From: Spirochaetota bacterium
Lineage (GTDB): Bacteria; Spirochaetota; Brachyspiria; Brachyspirales; JACRPF01
Length of the DNA stretch: 64,000 nucleotides
Assembly (NCBI GenBank): GCA_038043445.1
Contig: JBBTBY010000047.1
Coordinates: 1 to 64,000, forward strand
Direction of reading: 5' to 3'
The notes below the pieces were generated by a model. That model did not search any database and was not told where the DNA came from. It saw only the letters and a list, made by a program, of their open reading frames with translations. The translations under genes were made by a program, and so were the position numbers. Positions within the stretch are counted from its first letter, which is position 1; each line of letters opens with the position of its first letter. Positions 26,855-36,356 of this stretch are shown piece by piece.

Positions 26855-29800
26855 ATGATACAACGGCTTGCCGCGCTCGTGCTTTCCGCTTCGCTCCTGA
26901 CAGCAGCGAACCTCATCACCGATAATTCATCATTCGAAACGGGGCGCTGGGGGCACGATGCCGTCCCCTGCGCCTTCATACGCAATTGGCCGTCATTCAT
27001 TCATCCTGAGATAACCGATGCGGCCGCCGCGCACGGAAAATTCAGCTTGAAGATGGTGAACGCGAGCGGCATGGATTCGGTCTTCCTCGTATTCCCTGCA
27101 TTCAAAATACCCGCACGTACGAAGCTCACGATATCGTTCTTCGCGAAAGCGGACAATGAAAAGACACCCGTCACTGCGAACATCGCCTGCGGCTGGTACC
27201 GTGCCGGTTTCACCAAAGGGTTCTCGCTCAGCACCGAATGGAAGCGCTACTCATACGATGTCGAAGTGATGGCCGATCCGGTGAAGGAATCGGCGAGCGC
27301 TGGCAACCGCGGCGTCTATGCACTTTACTTCATGCTCGACTCCGTGAGCAAGCCCGTGTTCTCGACGGTATGGATGGATGCCGTGCAGGTGGAGGCGAAT
27401 CCCCTCTCCGACTACGCCCCTGCGAAAAAGCTCGAAGCCGCCATCGATATGGAACAATACCGCGAGAAGCGCACGCTCGTATATGCTGTCGGAGAATCAG
27501 AGAATGCCGCGGTGAGCATATACGCATCCGATATACGCTCATCGCCGTTCACCGGAAGTTATGCCGTGTACGACGCAGTGAACGCATCACGCGCAGCAGA
27601 AGGCAAACTTGCCGGCACCATCGACGAGAACGGCCATGGGCGCGCACGGATAACGCTCCCGACGATGAAGCGCAGGCTTTACCGCGTCGAAGCACACATT
27701 GCTGTCCAGGGGCAGACGGCAAAGGCGCAGCGTTTGTACGGCGCCGTTAATGACATGACATCGGTCCCGCAGCGGACGAAATTTTTCGGCGGCAGCATAG
27801 AGATGCAGGAGGAAGCGCGTACGTATCAGATCGTCGGCAAGGATGCATCGTATCGCATGGGATCATGGCGCATGGACCCGTCGATATACGCAAAGCTTGC
27901 AAAGGCCGTCGGCTGGCAGTGGGTACATGCGTATCCGCAGCTCGGGTACGGCATTGTCGCTCCCGAAAAAGGGAAATTCCAATGGGAAGACGCCGACCGC
28001 TACGCCGATATCCATTTGAACGCGGGGCTTGAGATCATGGCGCTCATGTCATCGCACGGGAATTATCATCAATGGTACTTCGAGCCGAAGTGGATGCTCA
28101 CCGGCAAACCGAGCGACGGGGGGAACAATGCCGGCAAGGGCGCAAAACTTCCCGATACCTCCGCTGTCGAGGAACTTTCGTACGAGATAGCGAAGCATTT
28201 TGCGGGAAAGGTGAATATCTGGGAAAGCTGGAACGAGCCCGGCGTGAAGATGCGCGAATACGAATATCTGCCGATACTCAAAGCGTTCTACAGCGGCGTC
28301 AAGCGCGGCAATCCGGACGCGAAAGTGCTCGGGCTCTGCGGCACCTGGGACTTAAGCGGAGATCTCTACGGCTGGGTGAAGCTCTGCCTGAAGCTCGGGG
28401 CGGCGGATTACATGGACGGCATCGGCATACACGGTTATCACACGAAGGACCGCGATTACGGATATCAGGTGCGGCGCATCGCGAAGGAGATGATCGGACG
28501 CGATATGCCGGTATGGGATACCGAGTCCGGAAAGGTGATATACGATCCATACGGGTTCCCGTCGTATTTCGCCGACTGGGAGATAAAACCTGACGAGGCA
28601 GCCGATGTCTCCCGCTTGGCCGATTTTGTCGTCAAGCATTCCGTCAATGAACTTGCATCGGGGCTCAAGCGCGCAAGCTATTTCAATCTCGACAGCACGT
28701 ACAGCAGACTCGGACAGCCGTCATATGGCATGATACAGTATGACGGCTCACCCGATGCATCGCTTATCGCGCATAATGCCGTCATCGACATGATGAAGGA
28801 TGCCGTGTTCGTGAAGGATGTCCCCGCCGAGGGCGGCTCGGTCGTCTACGTGTTCGACCGCCCTGAAGGCGCTTTCGCGGTGTATTGGAACGATACGGTG
28901 AACACCACAGCGACTATCGGCATTCCGCCGGCGAACGCCGCCGTGCTCGATGTCCTTGCCGGTAGCATTCCCTTTTCAGGGAGCTCGTCATCGGTAATAC
29001 CGCTCTCTGCCTCGCCGCGGTATCTTACCACGAAAGGCCGCCCCGACGCGCTCATAAAAGCGTTCGAGACAATGGATGTCGCCGGGCTTTCGCCGGTGAA
29101 GGTAACGCGTACGCGCATGGGCGTTGACAACGCTTCACCCGCGCTCATCATCGATCTTGAGAACAGGAGCACGAAAGAGCAGTCGTTCTCCGTTACTGCG
29201 GGAACGAAGCCGCCCTGGATACGGGGAAGGATCAATGTGTCAGCGACGATACCGCCGCTCACGATGAGTTCCGTGCTCTGGCCGTTCACATCGTCTGACG
29301 GCGGTTCGGGGAACGGCAGCGTATTCATCGAGATGCCGCGCGATACGGTCGCAGCACCGTGCGCTTTTCATGTGTTCATCTCCCGCGCTGGCACGCCCGT
29401 CATCGACGGCGACGGAAGCGATGCCGCCTGGAAGAACACGATACCGCTCGGAAGCATCGCTTCGGTGTCTTCCGCGAACGATGATACCGCGCTCTATTTC
29501 CTTTTTCGCGTCAAGGATGATGCCCCGTTCCATTATCGTGATGCGAGCGTACCGACACCTGCCTGGAAAAGTGATAATATCGAGCTTTTCATCGACTGGG
29601 ACCGCGACGGGGATATGGCCGACAGCGTCTACAATGCAGACGATACGCAGCTTGTCTTCACGGCCAAAGGCGTGAGCAAGGTCGGCTCTGATGAGATATC
29701 GAAAGGCGGCGATAATTATGCAGGCAACAAGAATTTTTCCGTCGATAAGGTGCGCTTCGTATCTCGCACAATACCGGGCGGGTACACGGCCGAGATAGCG

Positions 29801-29977
29801 ATACCCTGGGAATGCGTGAAGACGCTCGGCGTACCGAAAAAGAAGATCATCGGCTTCACCATGTCGGTACGCGATATGGATACGCGCGGCGAGGAGCGAA
29901 GCCGTGTGATATGGCGCGGCGACAATAACGTCTACCGCGATACGTCCGATCTCGGACTGCTTATCATCGATCGGTAG
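26855..29977 (+). CDS. Secreted multimodular glycoside hydrolase (GH39/GH5-like) with CBM9-like C-terminus
   Basis: A 1040-residue exported enzyme: signal peptide, then a jelly-roll binding module at about 20-190 (DNSSFETGRWGHDA, a CBM4/9-like opening). A beta-strand domain follows, then a clan GH-A barrel at about 310-640. The acid/base is probably the Glu of WESWNEPG near 460 and the nucleophile the Glu of VWDTESG near 557. The C-terminal 190 residues match CBM9 (DGDGSDAAWKN, NIELFIDWDRDGD). GGAGG lies 6 nt before the ATG. A LamG-like protein gene follows after 29 nt. Probably activated by the upstream SBP-AraC regulator. Confidence 0.85.
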   Translation: MIQRLAALVLSASLLTAANLITDNSSFETGRWGHDAVPCAFIRNWPSFIHPEITDAAAAHGKFSLKMVNASGMDSVFLVFPAFKIPARTKLTISFFAKADNEKTPVTANIACGWYRAGFTKGFSLSTEWKRYSYDVEVMADPVKESASAGNRGVYALYFMLDSVSKPVFSTVWMDAVQVEANPLSDYAPAKKLEAAIDMEQYREKRTLVYAVGESENAAVSIYASDIRSSPFTGSYAVYDAVNASRAAEGKLAGTIDENGHGRARITLPTMKRRLYRVEAHIAVQGQTAKAQRLYGAVNDMTSVPQRTKFFGGSIEMQEEARTYQIVGKDASYRMGSWRMDPSIYAKLAKAVGWQWVHAYPQLGYGIVAPEKGKFQWEDADRYADIHLNAGLEIMALMSSHGNYHQWYFEPKWMLTGKPSDGGNNAGKGAKLPDTSAVEELSYEIAKHFAGKVNIWESWNEPGVKMREYEYLPILKAFYSGVKRGNPDAKVLGLCGTWDLSGDLYGWVKLCLKLGAADYMDGIGIHGYHTKDRDYGYQVRRIAKEMIGRDMPVWDTESGKVIYDPYGFPSYFADWEIKPDEAADVSRLADFVVKHSVNELASGLKRASYFNLDSTYSRLGQPSYGMIQYDGSPDASLIAHNAVIDMMKDAVFVKDVPAEGGSVVYVFDRPEGAFAVYWNDTVNTTATIGIPPANAAVLDVLAGSIPFSGSSSSVIPLSASPRYLTTKGRPDALIKAFETMDVAGLSPVKVTRTRMGVDNASPALIIDLENRSTKEQSFSVTAGTKPPWIRGRINVSATIPPLTMSSVLWPFTSSDGGSGNGSVFIEMPRDTVAAPCAFHVFISRAGTPVIDGDGSDAAWKNTIPLGSIASVSSANDDTALYFLFRVKDDAPFHYRDASVPTPAWKSDNIELFIDWDRDGDMADSVYNADDTQLVFTAKGVSKVGSDEISKGGDNYAGNKNFSVDKVRFVSRTIPGGYTAEIAIPWECVKTLGVPKKKIIGFTMSVRDMDTRGEERSRVIWRGDNNVYRDTSDLGLLIIDR

Positions 29978-30006
29978 CGGCGGACAATGACACTTCGGAG
30001 GAACAC

Positions 30007-30708
30007 ATGAGAGCATTCATCACGATCATCGCCGTGGCCGTTTCCGTATATGGCGAACGGCTTCTCACCGACACGTTCGAAAAGAGCATCGATGATGCCG
30101 TGCTCTCCGGCGCCGAGATCATCGACGACGATGACGGCGGAAAATGCGTGCGTGCAGTAGGCGCCGTAATGTACCCGCAGTCGAAATACATCGATCCGCG
30201 GGAAGGCACGGTCGATTTCCGCCTCCGGTTTAACGCTGAAAGTGCGCTTACGAACAACGCCACGCTCACATTGTTCCGCGCCGTAGCGCCCGGCGGCAAG
30301 GATTCCTTCGCGAATACCATCGTGTTCATGCGCGGCTGGGGCACCGGTGCTCTACTGCTCGTCGGCGATAAGGACGGCAAGCGCACGACGATCAATTTCC
30401 CGAAGATACGCGAATGGAAGATCGGGGAATGGCACCGCATCGCATTCACCTGGAAGACCGGCGAGGCCGGCGCATCCGAGGTCGCGCTCTACGCGGACGG
30501 CGCCCTTGTCGAGAAGAAAAGCGCCCTTACCATCATCATGGATGATGCACTTTGGGCAAAAGCGATGGAAACGCCGAAGTCGCGTTCGTTCAATGACTAT
30601 CAGTATTCCTGTGTGTGGTTCGGCGGCTGCTGGGGGACGAAGGATGCGGATGTGTTCCTCGACGATCTATCGATATTCAAGATCGCCCGTCAGTACCGAA
30701 GGCAGTAG
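30007..30708 (+). CDS. Secreted LamG/concanavalin-like domain protein
   Basis: A 233-residue protein: a short signal peptide (to about residue 16) and one lectin-like jelly roll (VDFRLRFNAESALTNNATLT, WHRIAFTWKTG, VALYADGALVEKK, FLDDLSIF). This is the LamG-type fold that commonly binds carbohydrate and is here free-standing. GGAGG lies 6 nt upstream. It is co-directional with the multimodular hydrolase and probably in one operon. Its 3' end is 2 bp from the convergent GH gene. Confidence 0.8.
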   Translation: MRAFITIIAVAVSVYGERLLTDTFEKSIDDAVLSGAEIIDDDDGGKCVRAVGAVMYPQSKYIDPREGTVDFRLRFNAESALTNNATLTLFRAVAPGGKDSFANTIVFMRGWGTGALLLVGDKDGKRTTINFPKIREWKIGEWHRIAFTWKTGEAGASEVALYADGALVEKKSALTIIMDDALWAKAMETPKSRSFNDYQYSCVWFGGCWGTKDADVFLDDLSIFKIARQYRRQ

Positions 30709-30710
30709 CG

Positions 30711-33281
30711 CTATCGCATCACGAAATAGAGCGGGTTGCTGTCGACGACCGTCGCATCGTTCGCCGATATCGGATTACCCATCATATCGAACGCCGCGCG
30801 CGACTTCCAGCTCTCGGCAGGGAAATTCTTCAGTGCCACAGGCTTCTTCGACCAGAGCACGTCGATGCGTTTTCCTGCTTTGATGAATCTCCCGACGAAC
30901 GCCGAGTTCTTCGAAATGCCCGCTATTTCGGGGTAGACGAAACCGTCCGGCGACGCCTCATCAATGAACGATACCGCCACCGCATGAGCGGTGAATGCCG
31001 GATGCGGTGATCCGTCGACGTCATTCAATCCGACGCACATGTCGTAATAGGCGCACCGCCCCGTTGGTTTTGCGTTGAAAAGATAAAAGAAATTCCGCTT
31101 ATATCCTGCCGCCTTGAAGGCGACCACCGTACGTACGAGCGTGTTGGCCGCATCAAGCACGCCGTACGATGAGACAGGCGGTATATCCCAGCTCGTCATC
31201 CAGCTTTTCGCTCCGTTGAGATAAATGCCGCCTTCCGTCTGCCAGAGCTCGGGAACTTTCCCCGCGCGACTCTTCATCTTCCCGAAACGTTCGGATGCCT
31301 GCACGGTAAATGGCATTTCAGGCATTTGATCCGGAGACGCATTTTCATAATACCAGTGATGCGAAATGCCGTCGGCACGCGATGCAATATCCTTTCCAAC
31401 GATATCATTGAAGAACGAACCGACCGGATTTGCCGCCGCACCGCCGAGGAGCGTTACGTTCGCGCCCATTTCATCGATGGCGGCACGGCTTTCATCAACG
31501 ATACGAAGGTACACATCCGCTTTGTCAGTGACGCCTTTTTTCAACATGAGATATGCGTAGTCAGGTTCATTCCACACTTCCCAATGCTGTATCCACGGTG
31601 CAAAATTGCTGACCGCAAGTCTCACATAATTCCGCCATGTGTTCCAATCCTTCGGCGCATACGGCTGCCAGATGGTGCTTTTCTGCCCGGGATCAGAATC
31701 GCCTTCATGTACGGGCGTCGTATTGAGGAGACCGAGGATCTGAAATCCGCGCGCGGTCGCGATGGCAACGCGATTGGTAAGCCAGAGCCAATCGCCCGGT
31801 GTTTCTTCTATCAGGAACCATTCCGTGTAATGCGGAGGATACGTCCTTAACCAGCGGAAACCCGCCTTTTCACAAAGGTCGAGACTGTAATCCGAGAAAA
31901 GCGCGTGCGTGCCGAAGAAGGAGTCCTTCACCTCCGACGACGGCTTCAGCCGCGGAACGACCGAATACAATGTATCGCTTATCGCCTTCGTGCCGCCGCG
32001 CTCGCGAATTTCTATTTTGAAACACCCGTAGCGTGTACTCGGGAATGACAATCGCGTCATGTCCTTTGCGGGTATCGTTCTCTTATCGATCACTGTGTCC
32101 CAGGCGTCGAGTGTGACAATGTCGAGATCGCCGGAGGCTGCCGTCATGAGATCGAATTCTATTTTTTCACTGGCGTAGTACACATTCCCCGGATGCTTCG
32201 TGTCCGTTCTCATCAGCCCCGCTTCACGCTGTGCGGGCGCTGCATCGGGAATATCGGCATCCCCCTCGACGACGCTCACATTATCGAGCATGAATTCGCG
32301 CGGCGTGTCGAATACGAACTCAAGAATATATGATCCGCTCGATGATGGCTTGGGCACTACCGTGAATGATTTCCGTTCCCATGCTCCTCCGGCCATTGAA
32401 AAATTCGTCCTGAGCGACCAGTCAGGCCGTGTTTTGCCTGCTCCGAAACCGACCACAGCCCTCGCCGAAGTCGACGACTTCACCGAAAATCCGATGGTCA
32501 CCGGGTGACCGTATCGCACGGGAAAATAGGCGGATGCAAGAGTGAAGCTTGCTTTTTCAGGAAGCGTGAAGGCAAGTGCGCGCGCACCGGCCGCAGCATC
32601 GGGTGACGCTATCGAAAAATCGAACACATTATCGCCGACAAGCGTATCGACACGATATCCGCCGATGCCGCGAATATCTCCCGACCAATGGACGCGTCCG
32701 GCTTCGAACGAACCGTTCTTCACCAGATTGCCCGGGCGGGCGGGGGAAATATCCTTTTCCGGCAGCCGTCTGACACTGACATCATCAAGATAGATGGTAT
32801 TTACGTTCTTCAGATTAAAAAAGAGGCCGAGCTTGTTCGGATCGATCCCCTCGGGTACGATGAATGTAACGATATACTCAGTCCAGTCATCGAGAATAAT
32901 GAATTCTCGCGGGATAAAAGCGCGATATGGTCCGCTCGTCGGGCGCAGACTGAAATCCATGGCGCCGCTGTTTGCGCTGCCGCGAAGCCAGAACCGGAGT
33001 TCGACGAGATCGCCGGGGTTGAGTTTGACAGGGGCGATAAGCTCGAGCGCAGCTAATCCGGTTATGCGCGTCATCGCCATCTTCAGTGCGTAACTTCCGC
33101 CATGCGGAAAATCGGTGACGCGGTCAAATGCCGCCTCGTTCTTCGCCCAATTGTTGGGCCGCCAATTGCCGCTCAATTCATCCTCAAATCCGCCGTTGGC
33201 GAGGAGATCAACACCGATGGGTGTTGCTTCCGCAAAAAGCACCCATGACATTCCCATAAGAAGCAGTGTGCGAATGATCAT
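30711..33281 (-). CDS. Secreted glycoside hydrolase (GH39-like) with two N-terminal binding modules
   Basis: An 856-residue exported enzyme. After the signal peptide it has two tandem CBM4/9-like jelly rolls (LLANGGFEDELSGNWRPNNW near 28 and LVKNGSFEAGRVHWSGDIRG near 190) and a beta-rich spacer. A clan GH-A barrel follows at about 460-760. The acid/base is probably in HWEVWNEPDY near 570 and the nucleophile in LWQTEGG near 680. The C-terminus is a small beta domain. Start at 33281 with CGGAG upstream. It is transcribed towards the LamG gene from its own promoter. Confidence 0.85.
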   Translation of the reverse strand: MIIRTLLLMGMSWVLFAEATPIGVDLLANGGFEDELSGNWRPNNWAKNEAAFDRVTDFPHGGSYALKMAMTRITGLAALELIAPVKLNPGDLVELRFWLRGSANSGAMDFSLRPTSGPYRAFIPREFIILDDWTEYIVTFIVPEGIDPNKLGLFFNLKNVNTIYLDDVSVRRLPEKDISPARPGNLVKNGSFEAGRVHWSGDIRGIGGYRVDTLVGDNVFDFSIASPDAAAGARALAFTLPEKASFTLASAYFPVRYGHPVTIGFSVKSSTSARAVVGFGAGKTRPDWSLRTNFSMAGGAWERKSFTVVPKPSSSGSYILEFVFDTPREFMLDNVSVVEGDADIPDAAPAQREAGLMRTDTKHPGNVYYASEKIEFDLMTAASGDLDIVTLDAWDTVIDKRTIPAKDMTRLSFPSTRYGCFKIEIRERGGTKAISDTLYSVVPRLKPSSEVKDSFFGTHALFSDYSLDLCEKAGFRWLRTYPPHYTEWFLIEETPGDWLWLTNRVAIATARGFQILGLLNTTPVHEGDSDPGQKSTIWQPYAPKDWNTWRNYVRLAVSNFAPWIQHWEVWNEPDYAYLMLKKGVTDKADVYLRIVDESRAAIDEMGANVTLLGGAAANPVGSFFNDIVGKDIASRADGISHHWYYENASPDQMPEMPFTVQASERFGKMKSRAGKVPELWQTEGGIYLNGAKSWMTSWDIPPVSSYGVLDAANTLVRTVVAFKAAGYKRNFFYLFNAKPTGRCAYYDMCVGLNDVDGSPHPAFTAHAVAVSFIDEASPDGFVYPEIAGISKNSAFVGRFIKAGKRIDVLWSKKPVALKNFPAESWKSRAAFDMMGNPISANDATVVDSNPLYFVMR

Positions 33282-33308
33282 AACGACTCCGTCCCGGTTA
33301 TTGCATAC

Positions 33309-33337
33309 AGTATAAGCGCTTCACAAATGAGCGTCAA
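33309..33337 (-). promoter_or_regulatory. Promoter of the GH gene at 30711-33281
   Basis: Minus strand: TTGACG (33337-33332), 17 bp, TATACT (33314-33309). Confidence 0.65.
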
Positions 33338-33374
33338 TGCACAAAACGGTTCAGATCCTTGCAGGAATTCGGCG

Positions 33375-34181
33375 CTAGCCGGTCTTCCCGCGGTTCTCCT
33401 CCCGCCAGACGCGCGGGGAGACATGGAAATGCCGCTTGAACATGCGTGAAAAATAGTATGCATCGGTAATGCCGACCGACGAAGCGATGTCATCAAGTCC
33501 GCGGTCGGCGTCCATGAGGAGCTCCGCGGCGCGTTCCATGCGCGAGCGCAGGACGAATTGATGCGGTGCATAGCCGGTCGCATCACGGAACTGACGACGG
33601 AACGCAGAGTAGGAGATGCGTTCGTTCGCGGCGAGTGCCGGAAAATCCCATTCGTGCCCGGGCGTTTCGCTGATGCGCCTGCAGAGCTCCGCGATATGCT
33701 GCGTGCGTTCCGGCGGGAGTTGTGCCGTCGCTTTCTGTTCGACGAACATGAGGAGAAGCCCCTCGAGCATATGCACCGCGCGATGATAGTTCATGCGATA
33801 ATCGGCCAGGTATGAGATAAGATCGTCCATCGCATGACGGAACCGTTCCGAACCGCGTATCATTACGAGCGGGCTCTCATGGTCGATGGGGAAAAGTCCC
33901 GACTCGATGAAGCGTTTCACACGGACACCGCTGAAATTGATATACCGATTGTCCCATTCGCCGTCACTGCTGCCGTAGGTGAAATGAACGCCCGGGTAAG
34001 AAAGCCAGGCGACCGGCGCGTTCACGTGTATCATCGGAGCGCGGTCATAGGAGATATCGAGCGTGCCGGTGTGGACGTAATTGATGCCGTAACGGTCCTT
34101 GAAATCACGTTCGGCAAGCCGGTAACAGTTCGGGATATGCGCGGCGTTCAGCCAGATAAGGCCGTCGAAATATGCTGTCAT
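33375..34181 (-). CDS. AraC-family transcriptional regulator
   Basis: A 268-residue regulator. The N-terminal 150 residues are an AraC-type sensor (GTLDISYDRAPMIHVNAPV, WLSYPGVHFTYG, then a helical dimer segment). Residues about 165-262 are the double helix-turn-helix (FRRQFRDATGYAPHQFVLRS; IASSVGITDAYYFSRMFKRH). The promoter's -10 box ends 7 nt before the ATG, so the mRNA is probably leaderless. It is divergent from the UroD-like gene at 34358 and upstream of the GH gene on the same strand; either could be its target. Confidence 0.9.
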   Translation of the reverse strand: MTAYFDGLIWLNAAHIPNCYRLAERDFKDRYGINYVHTGTLDISYDRAPMIHVNAPVAWLSYPGVHFTYGSSDGEWDNRYINFSGVRVKRFIESGLFPIDHESPLVMIRGSERFRHAMDDLISYLADYRMNYHRAVHMLEGLLLMFVEQKATAQLPPERTQHIAELCRRISETPGHEWDFPALAANERISYSAFRRQFRDATGYAPHQFVLRSRMERAAELLMDADRGLDDIASSVGITDAYYFSRMFKRHFHVSPRVWREENRGKTG

Positions 34182-34187
34182 CGGGGT

Positions 34188-34215
34188 AGTATACTGCAGG
34201 GAAAGGCATCGTCAA
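34188..34215 (-). promoter_or_regulatory. Promoter of the AraC gene, probably leaderless
   Basis: Minus strand: TTGACG (34215-34210), 16 bp, TATACT (34193-34188). The start codon begins at 34181. Confidence 0.65.
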
Positions 34216-34298
34216 TCATGCATCATGCGATACGCCAAGCGCATGCGGCAGGTGTATCAAGTGCCGGTCATTTTTTACCAAAATGGTCAAATCACACA

Positions 34299-34327
34299 TT
34301 GCCGCTCCAACGGCCGAGGCTTATATT
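34299..34327 (+). promoter_or_regulatory. Promoter of the UroD-like gene
   Basis: TTGCCG (34299-34304), 17 bp, TATATT (34322-34327). Two GGTCA motifs 19 bp apart (34266 and 34285) precede the -35 box and are possible AraC half-sites. Confidence 0.5.
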
Positions 34328-34357
34328 ATACCCGTCGTCACCGACAAGGAGCGCACC

Positions 34358-35437
34358 ATGACAGCGACAGCGAATCTCACGGACTATCTCGTCATCGATG
34401 AGAAGCAGGAAGATCGCCTTACCGATCTCTACGCCCGCTACCGCAAGCTCTCCGAAACGCCAGACACATGCCGCCCCATGATCATCATCAATACGCCCGT
34501 CCAAGCACTGCCGGTATGGGAAGAACGACTTGCCGATCCGCTCATCATGCTCAAGGCCGAACTCGATCAGATACGCCCGCATCTTGCACTTGAGGACGAT
34601 CGCGTGCCGACGGTGCGCGTACAGTTCGGCACCGCGCAGGTAGCCGCGGCCTTCGGTTGCGAGATGTTCGTCCCGCCCAACAATCTCCCCGCAGCGGGGT
34701 CACATGTCGTGACATCAAGCGATGCGGTTTTCAGAACGAATGTCCCCTCACTCGACGCCGGATGGTACGGTAAACTCGCGGAATGGACGGATGTATGGAA
34801 GAACAATCTACCCGCGGGTGTGCACATCCAGCATCCCGATATTCAGAGCGCATTCAATTCCGCGCATCTCATCCGCGGTAACGATATACTTCTTGACTTC
34901 TATGACGCCCCGAAAGCGGTGGGTCATCTCCTTGACACGGTCACCGATTTCATGATCGCGGAGACGAAACATCTGAAAACGATGATAAGCGATGACAAGA
35001 AATTCTTCTTCGACTGGGGATCGATGTGGAAGGGTGCGGCGCGCATCAGCAATTGCTCCATGCATCTCATCAGCCCTGACTGGTACCGCGAGCATGTGTT
35101 CCCGCGCGATGTACGCTTCTTCAAAGCCGTCGGCGGCGGACGCATGCATTACTGCGGATCGTACGGCGAGGTCATCGATGAATTCTTCAAGGTGCCCGAC
35201 ATCACCGGGCTTGATTTCGATATAGTGCATCATGACTTTCATGCTGTCTGCGGAAAAGCGCCCGCGCATGTCGTTCTCACCGCTACCGGCGGACCGCGAG
35301 CCGATCATCCGTTCATCAAGAGGCTCCTTGCCGGCGATTGGCCGAAGAAGCGCAACATCATCATACCTGTCGCCGCGGCGAGTATCGACGAGGGGAAGCA
35401 GCTGCTTGCGGCATTGCAGAAGAGCATGCCGTATTGA
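34358..35437 (+). CDS. Uroporphyrinogen decarboxylase (UroD)-like protein
   Basis: A 359-residue protein of the UroD/methyltransferase superfamily (TIM barrel). The fold is suggested by the spaced motifs VRVQFGTAQVAAAFGCEMF, FFFDWGSMWKGAARISNCSM, GGRMHYCGSYGEV and DFDIVHHDFHAVCGK. It lacks the full haem-pathway UroD signatures. Such divergent UroD-like proteins are common beside sugar-degradation genes and may act in methyl transfer, but the reaction here is unknown. The ATG at 34358 has AAGGAG 6 nt upstream. A palindrome at 35459-35486 follows the stop. Confidence 0.8.
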   Translation: MTATANLTDYLVIDEKQEDRLTDLYARYRKLSETPDTCRPMIIINTPVQALPVWEERLADPLIMLKAELDQIRPHLALEDDRVPTVRVQFGTAQVAAAFGCEMFVPPNNLPAAGSHVVTSSDAVFRTNVPSLDAGWYGKLAEWTDVWKNNLPAGVHIQHPDIQSAFNSAHLIRGNDILLDFYDAPKAVGHLLDTVTDFMIAETKHLKTMISDDKKFFFDWGSMWKGAARISNCSMHLISPDWYREHVFPRDVRFFKAVGGGRMHYCGSYGEVIDEFFKVPDITGLDFDIVHHDFHAVCGKAPAHVVLTATGGPRADHPFIKRLLAGDWPKKRNIIIPVAAASIDEGKQLLAALQKSMPY

Positions 35438-35458
35438 AAGACAATTCCGGATGCTGAA

Positions 35459-35486
35459 AGAACAAGGGCTCATGATCCCTTGTTCT
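35459..35486. repeat. Dispersed 28-bp palindrome (AGAACAAGGG family), copy 1
   Basis: The arms are AGAACAAGGGCTCA and its near-perfect complement (one mismatched pair). A perfect second copy lies at 47725-47752 and a related form at 46128-46156. It has no T-run, but sits after a gene end and could still end or protect the transcript. Confidence 0.8.
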
Positions 35487-35519
35487 CAGGTATGCGAGGA
35501 TATGTCACAGTATTTCGGA

Positions 35520-35547
35520 TTGTATATATGTCATCGTATGGTATCAT
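35520..35547 (+). promoter_or_regulatory. Promoter of the isomerase/beta-helix/dehydrogenase operon
   Basis: TTGTAT (35520-35525), 16 bp, TATCAT (35542-35547). Weaker than most in the window. Confidence 0.45.
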
Positions 35548-35584
35548 GAAGCGTCATCGACAATATCAAGCATAAGGAACACAC

Positions 35585-36334
35585 ATGAAATTCGGCGTCG
35601 CAGATTACGGAATGAATGTCTGGTACGGCGGCTGTTATGATACCATGCAGCGTCTTATCGATCTCAAGAACATCGGTTACGACGGCATAGAACGCCTCGA
35701 GGCATCAAGCCCGTCGGATGCCGTTGCGAAAGCCGTCGAGTTCAAGCGCCTGGGCATGGATTTCGCCACCGTGCGCGGTCCGTCAATCGAAGCGACGATC
35801 AAATGGACGGCGGCATTCGGTAAGGAATATGTATGGGCGCAGGTGACAGGCAAGGACTTCGATACCTACTGCCGTCAGGTGAATGAGCAGGTGAAAGCGG
35901 CGTCAGCGCTCGGCGTGCGCGTTGTGCTCCATAATCATCTCGGCACGCTTGTGGAGACCGAGGAGGAGCTTGAAGCATTCCTCGCGAAATGCCCGCTCTG
36001 CGGTCTCGTGTTCGATACGGGGCATCATGCGGCCGCGGGCGGCGATCCGCTTGGCATCGTGAAACGATATTATCCGCGTATCATCGCACTGCATCTGAAG
36101 GACTGGAAGAAGACGGGCGATATATCCCCGGTGCATAATCCGAAATGGTATGACTGCGGCTACTTCACCGGCTTAGGCGAGGGGAATATCGGACAGGACA
36201 ACGGCGCTATACTCAAAGCGGCGGTGAAGGTCGGCTATGACAGATGGGTATTCGTCGAGCATGATACGCATACGCAGGAAGCACTCGTGGACCTTGCCGC
36301 GAGCAGGGACTATCTGAGAAAGTCCGAACAATAG
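35585..36334 (+). CDS. Sugar phosphate isomerase/epimerase (AP endonuclease 2-like TIM barrel)
   Basis: A 249-residue protein of the xylose-isomerase-like superfamily that includes IolE, IolI and D-psicose epimerase. Metal-binding motifs are visible in order: a Glu in GIERLE, VVLHNHLG, GLVFDTGHH, ALHLKDWK and WVFVEHDTH. Members isomerise or epimerise keto-sugars or inosose. It heads a likely operon with the beta-helix protein (22 nt downstream) and a Gfo/Idh/MocA dehydrogenase. The partner genes suggest a role in catabolism of a released sugar; substrate is not assignable. Confidence 0.88.
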   Translation: MKFGVADYGMNVWYGGCYDTMQRLIDLKNIGYDGIERLEASSPSDAVAKAVEFKRLGMDFATVRGPSIEATIKWTAAFGKEYVWAQVTGKDFDTYCRQVNEQVKAASALGVRVVLHNHLGTLVETEEELEAFLAKCPLCGLVFDTGHHAAAGGDPLGIVKRYYPRIIALHLKDWKKTGDISPVHNPKWYDCGYFTGLGEGNIGQDNGAILKAAVKVGYDRWVFVEHDTHTQEALVDLAASRDYLRKSEQ

Positions 36335-36356
36335 ATGCAGTGAAAACGAGGCACGT

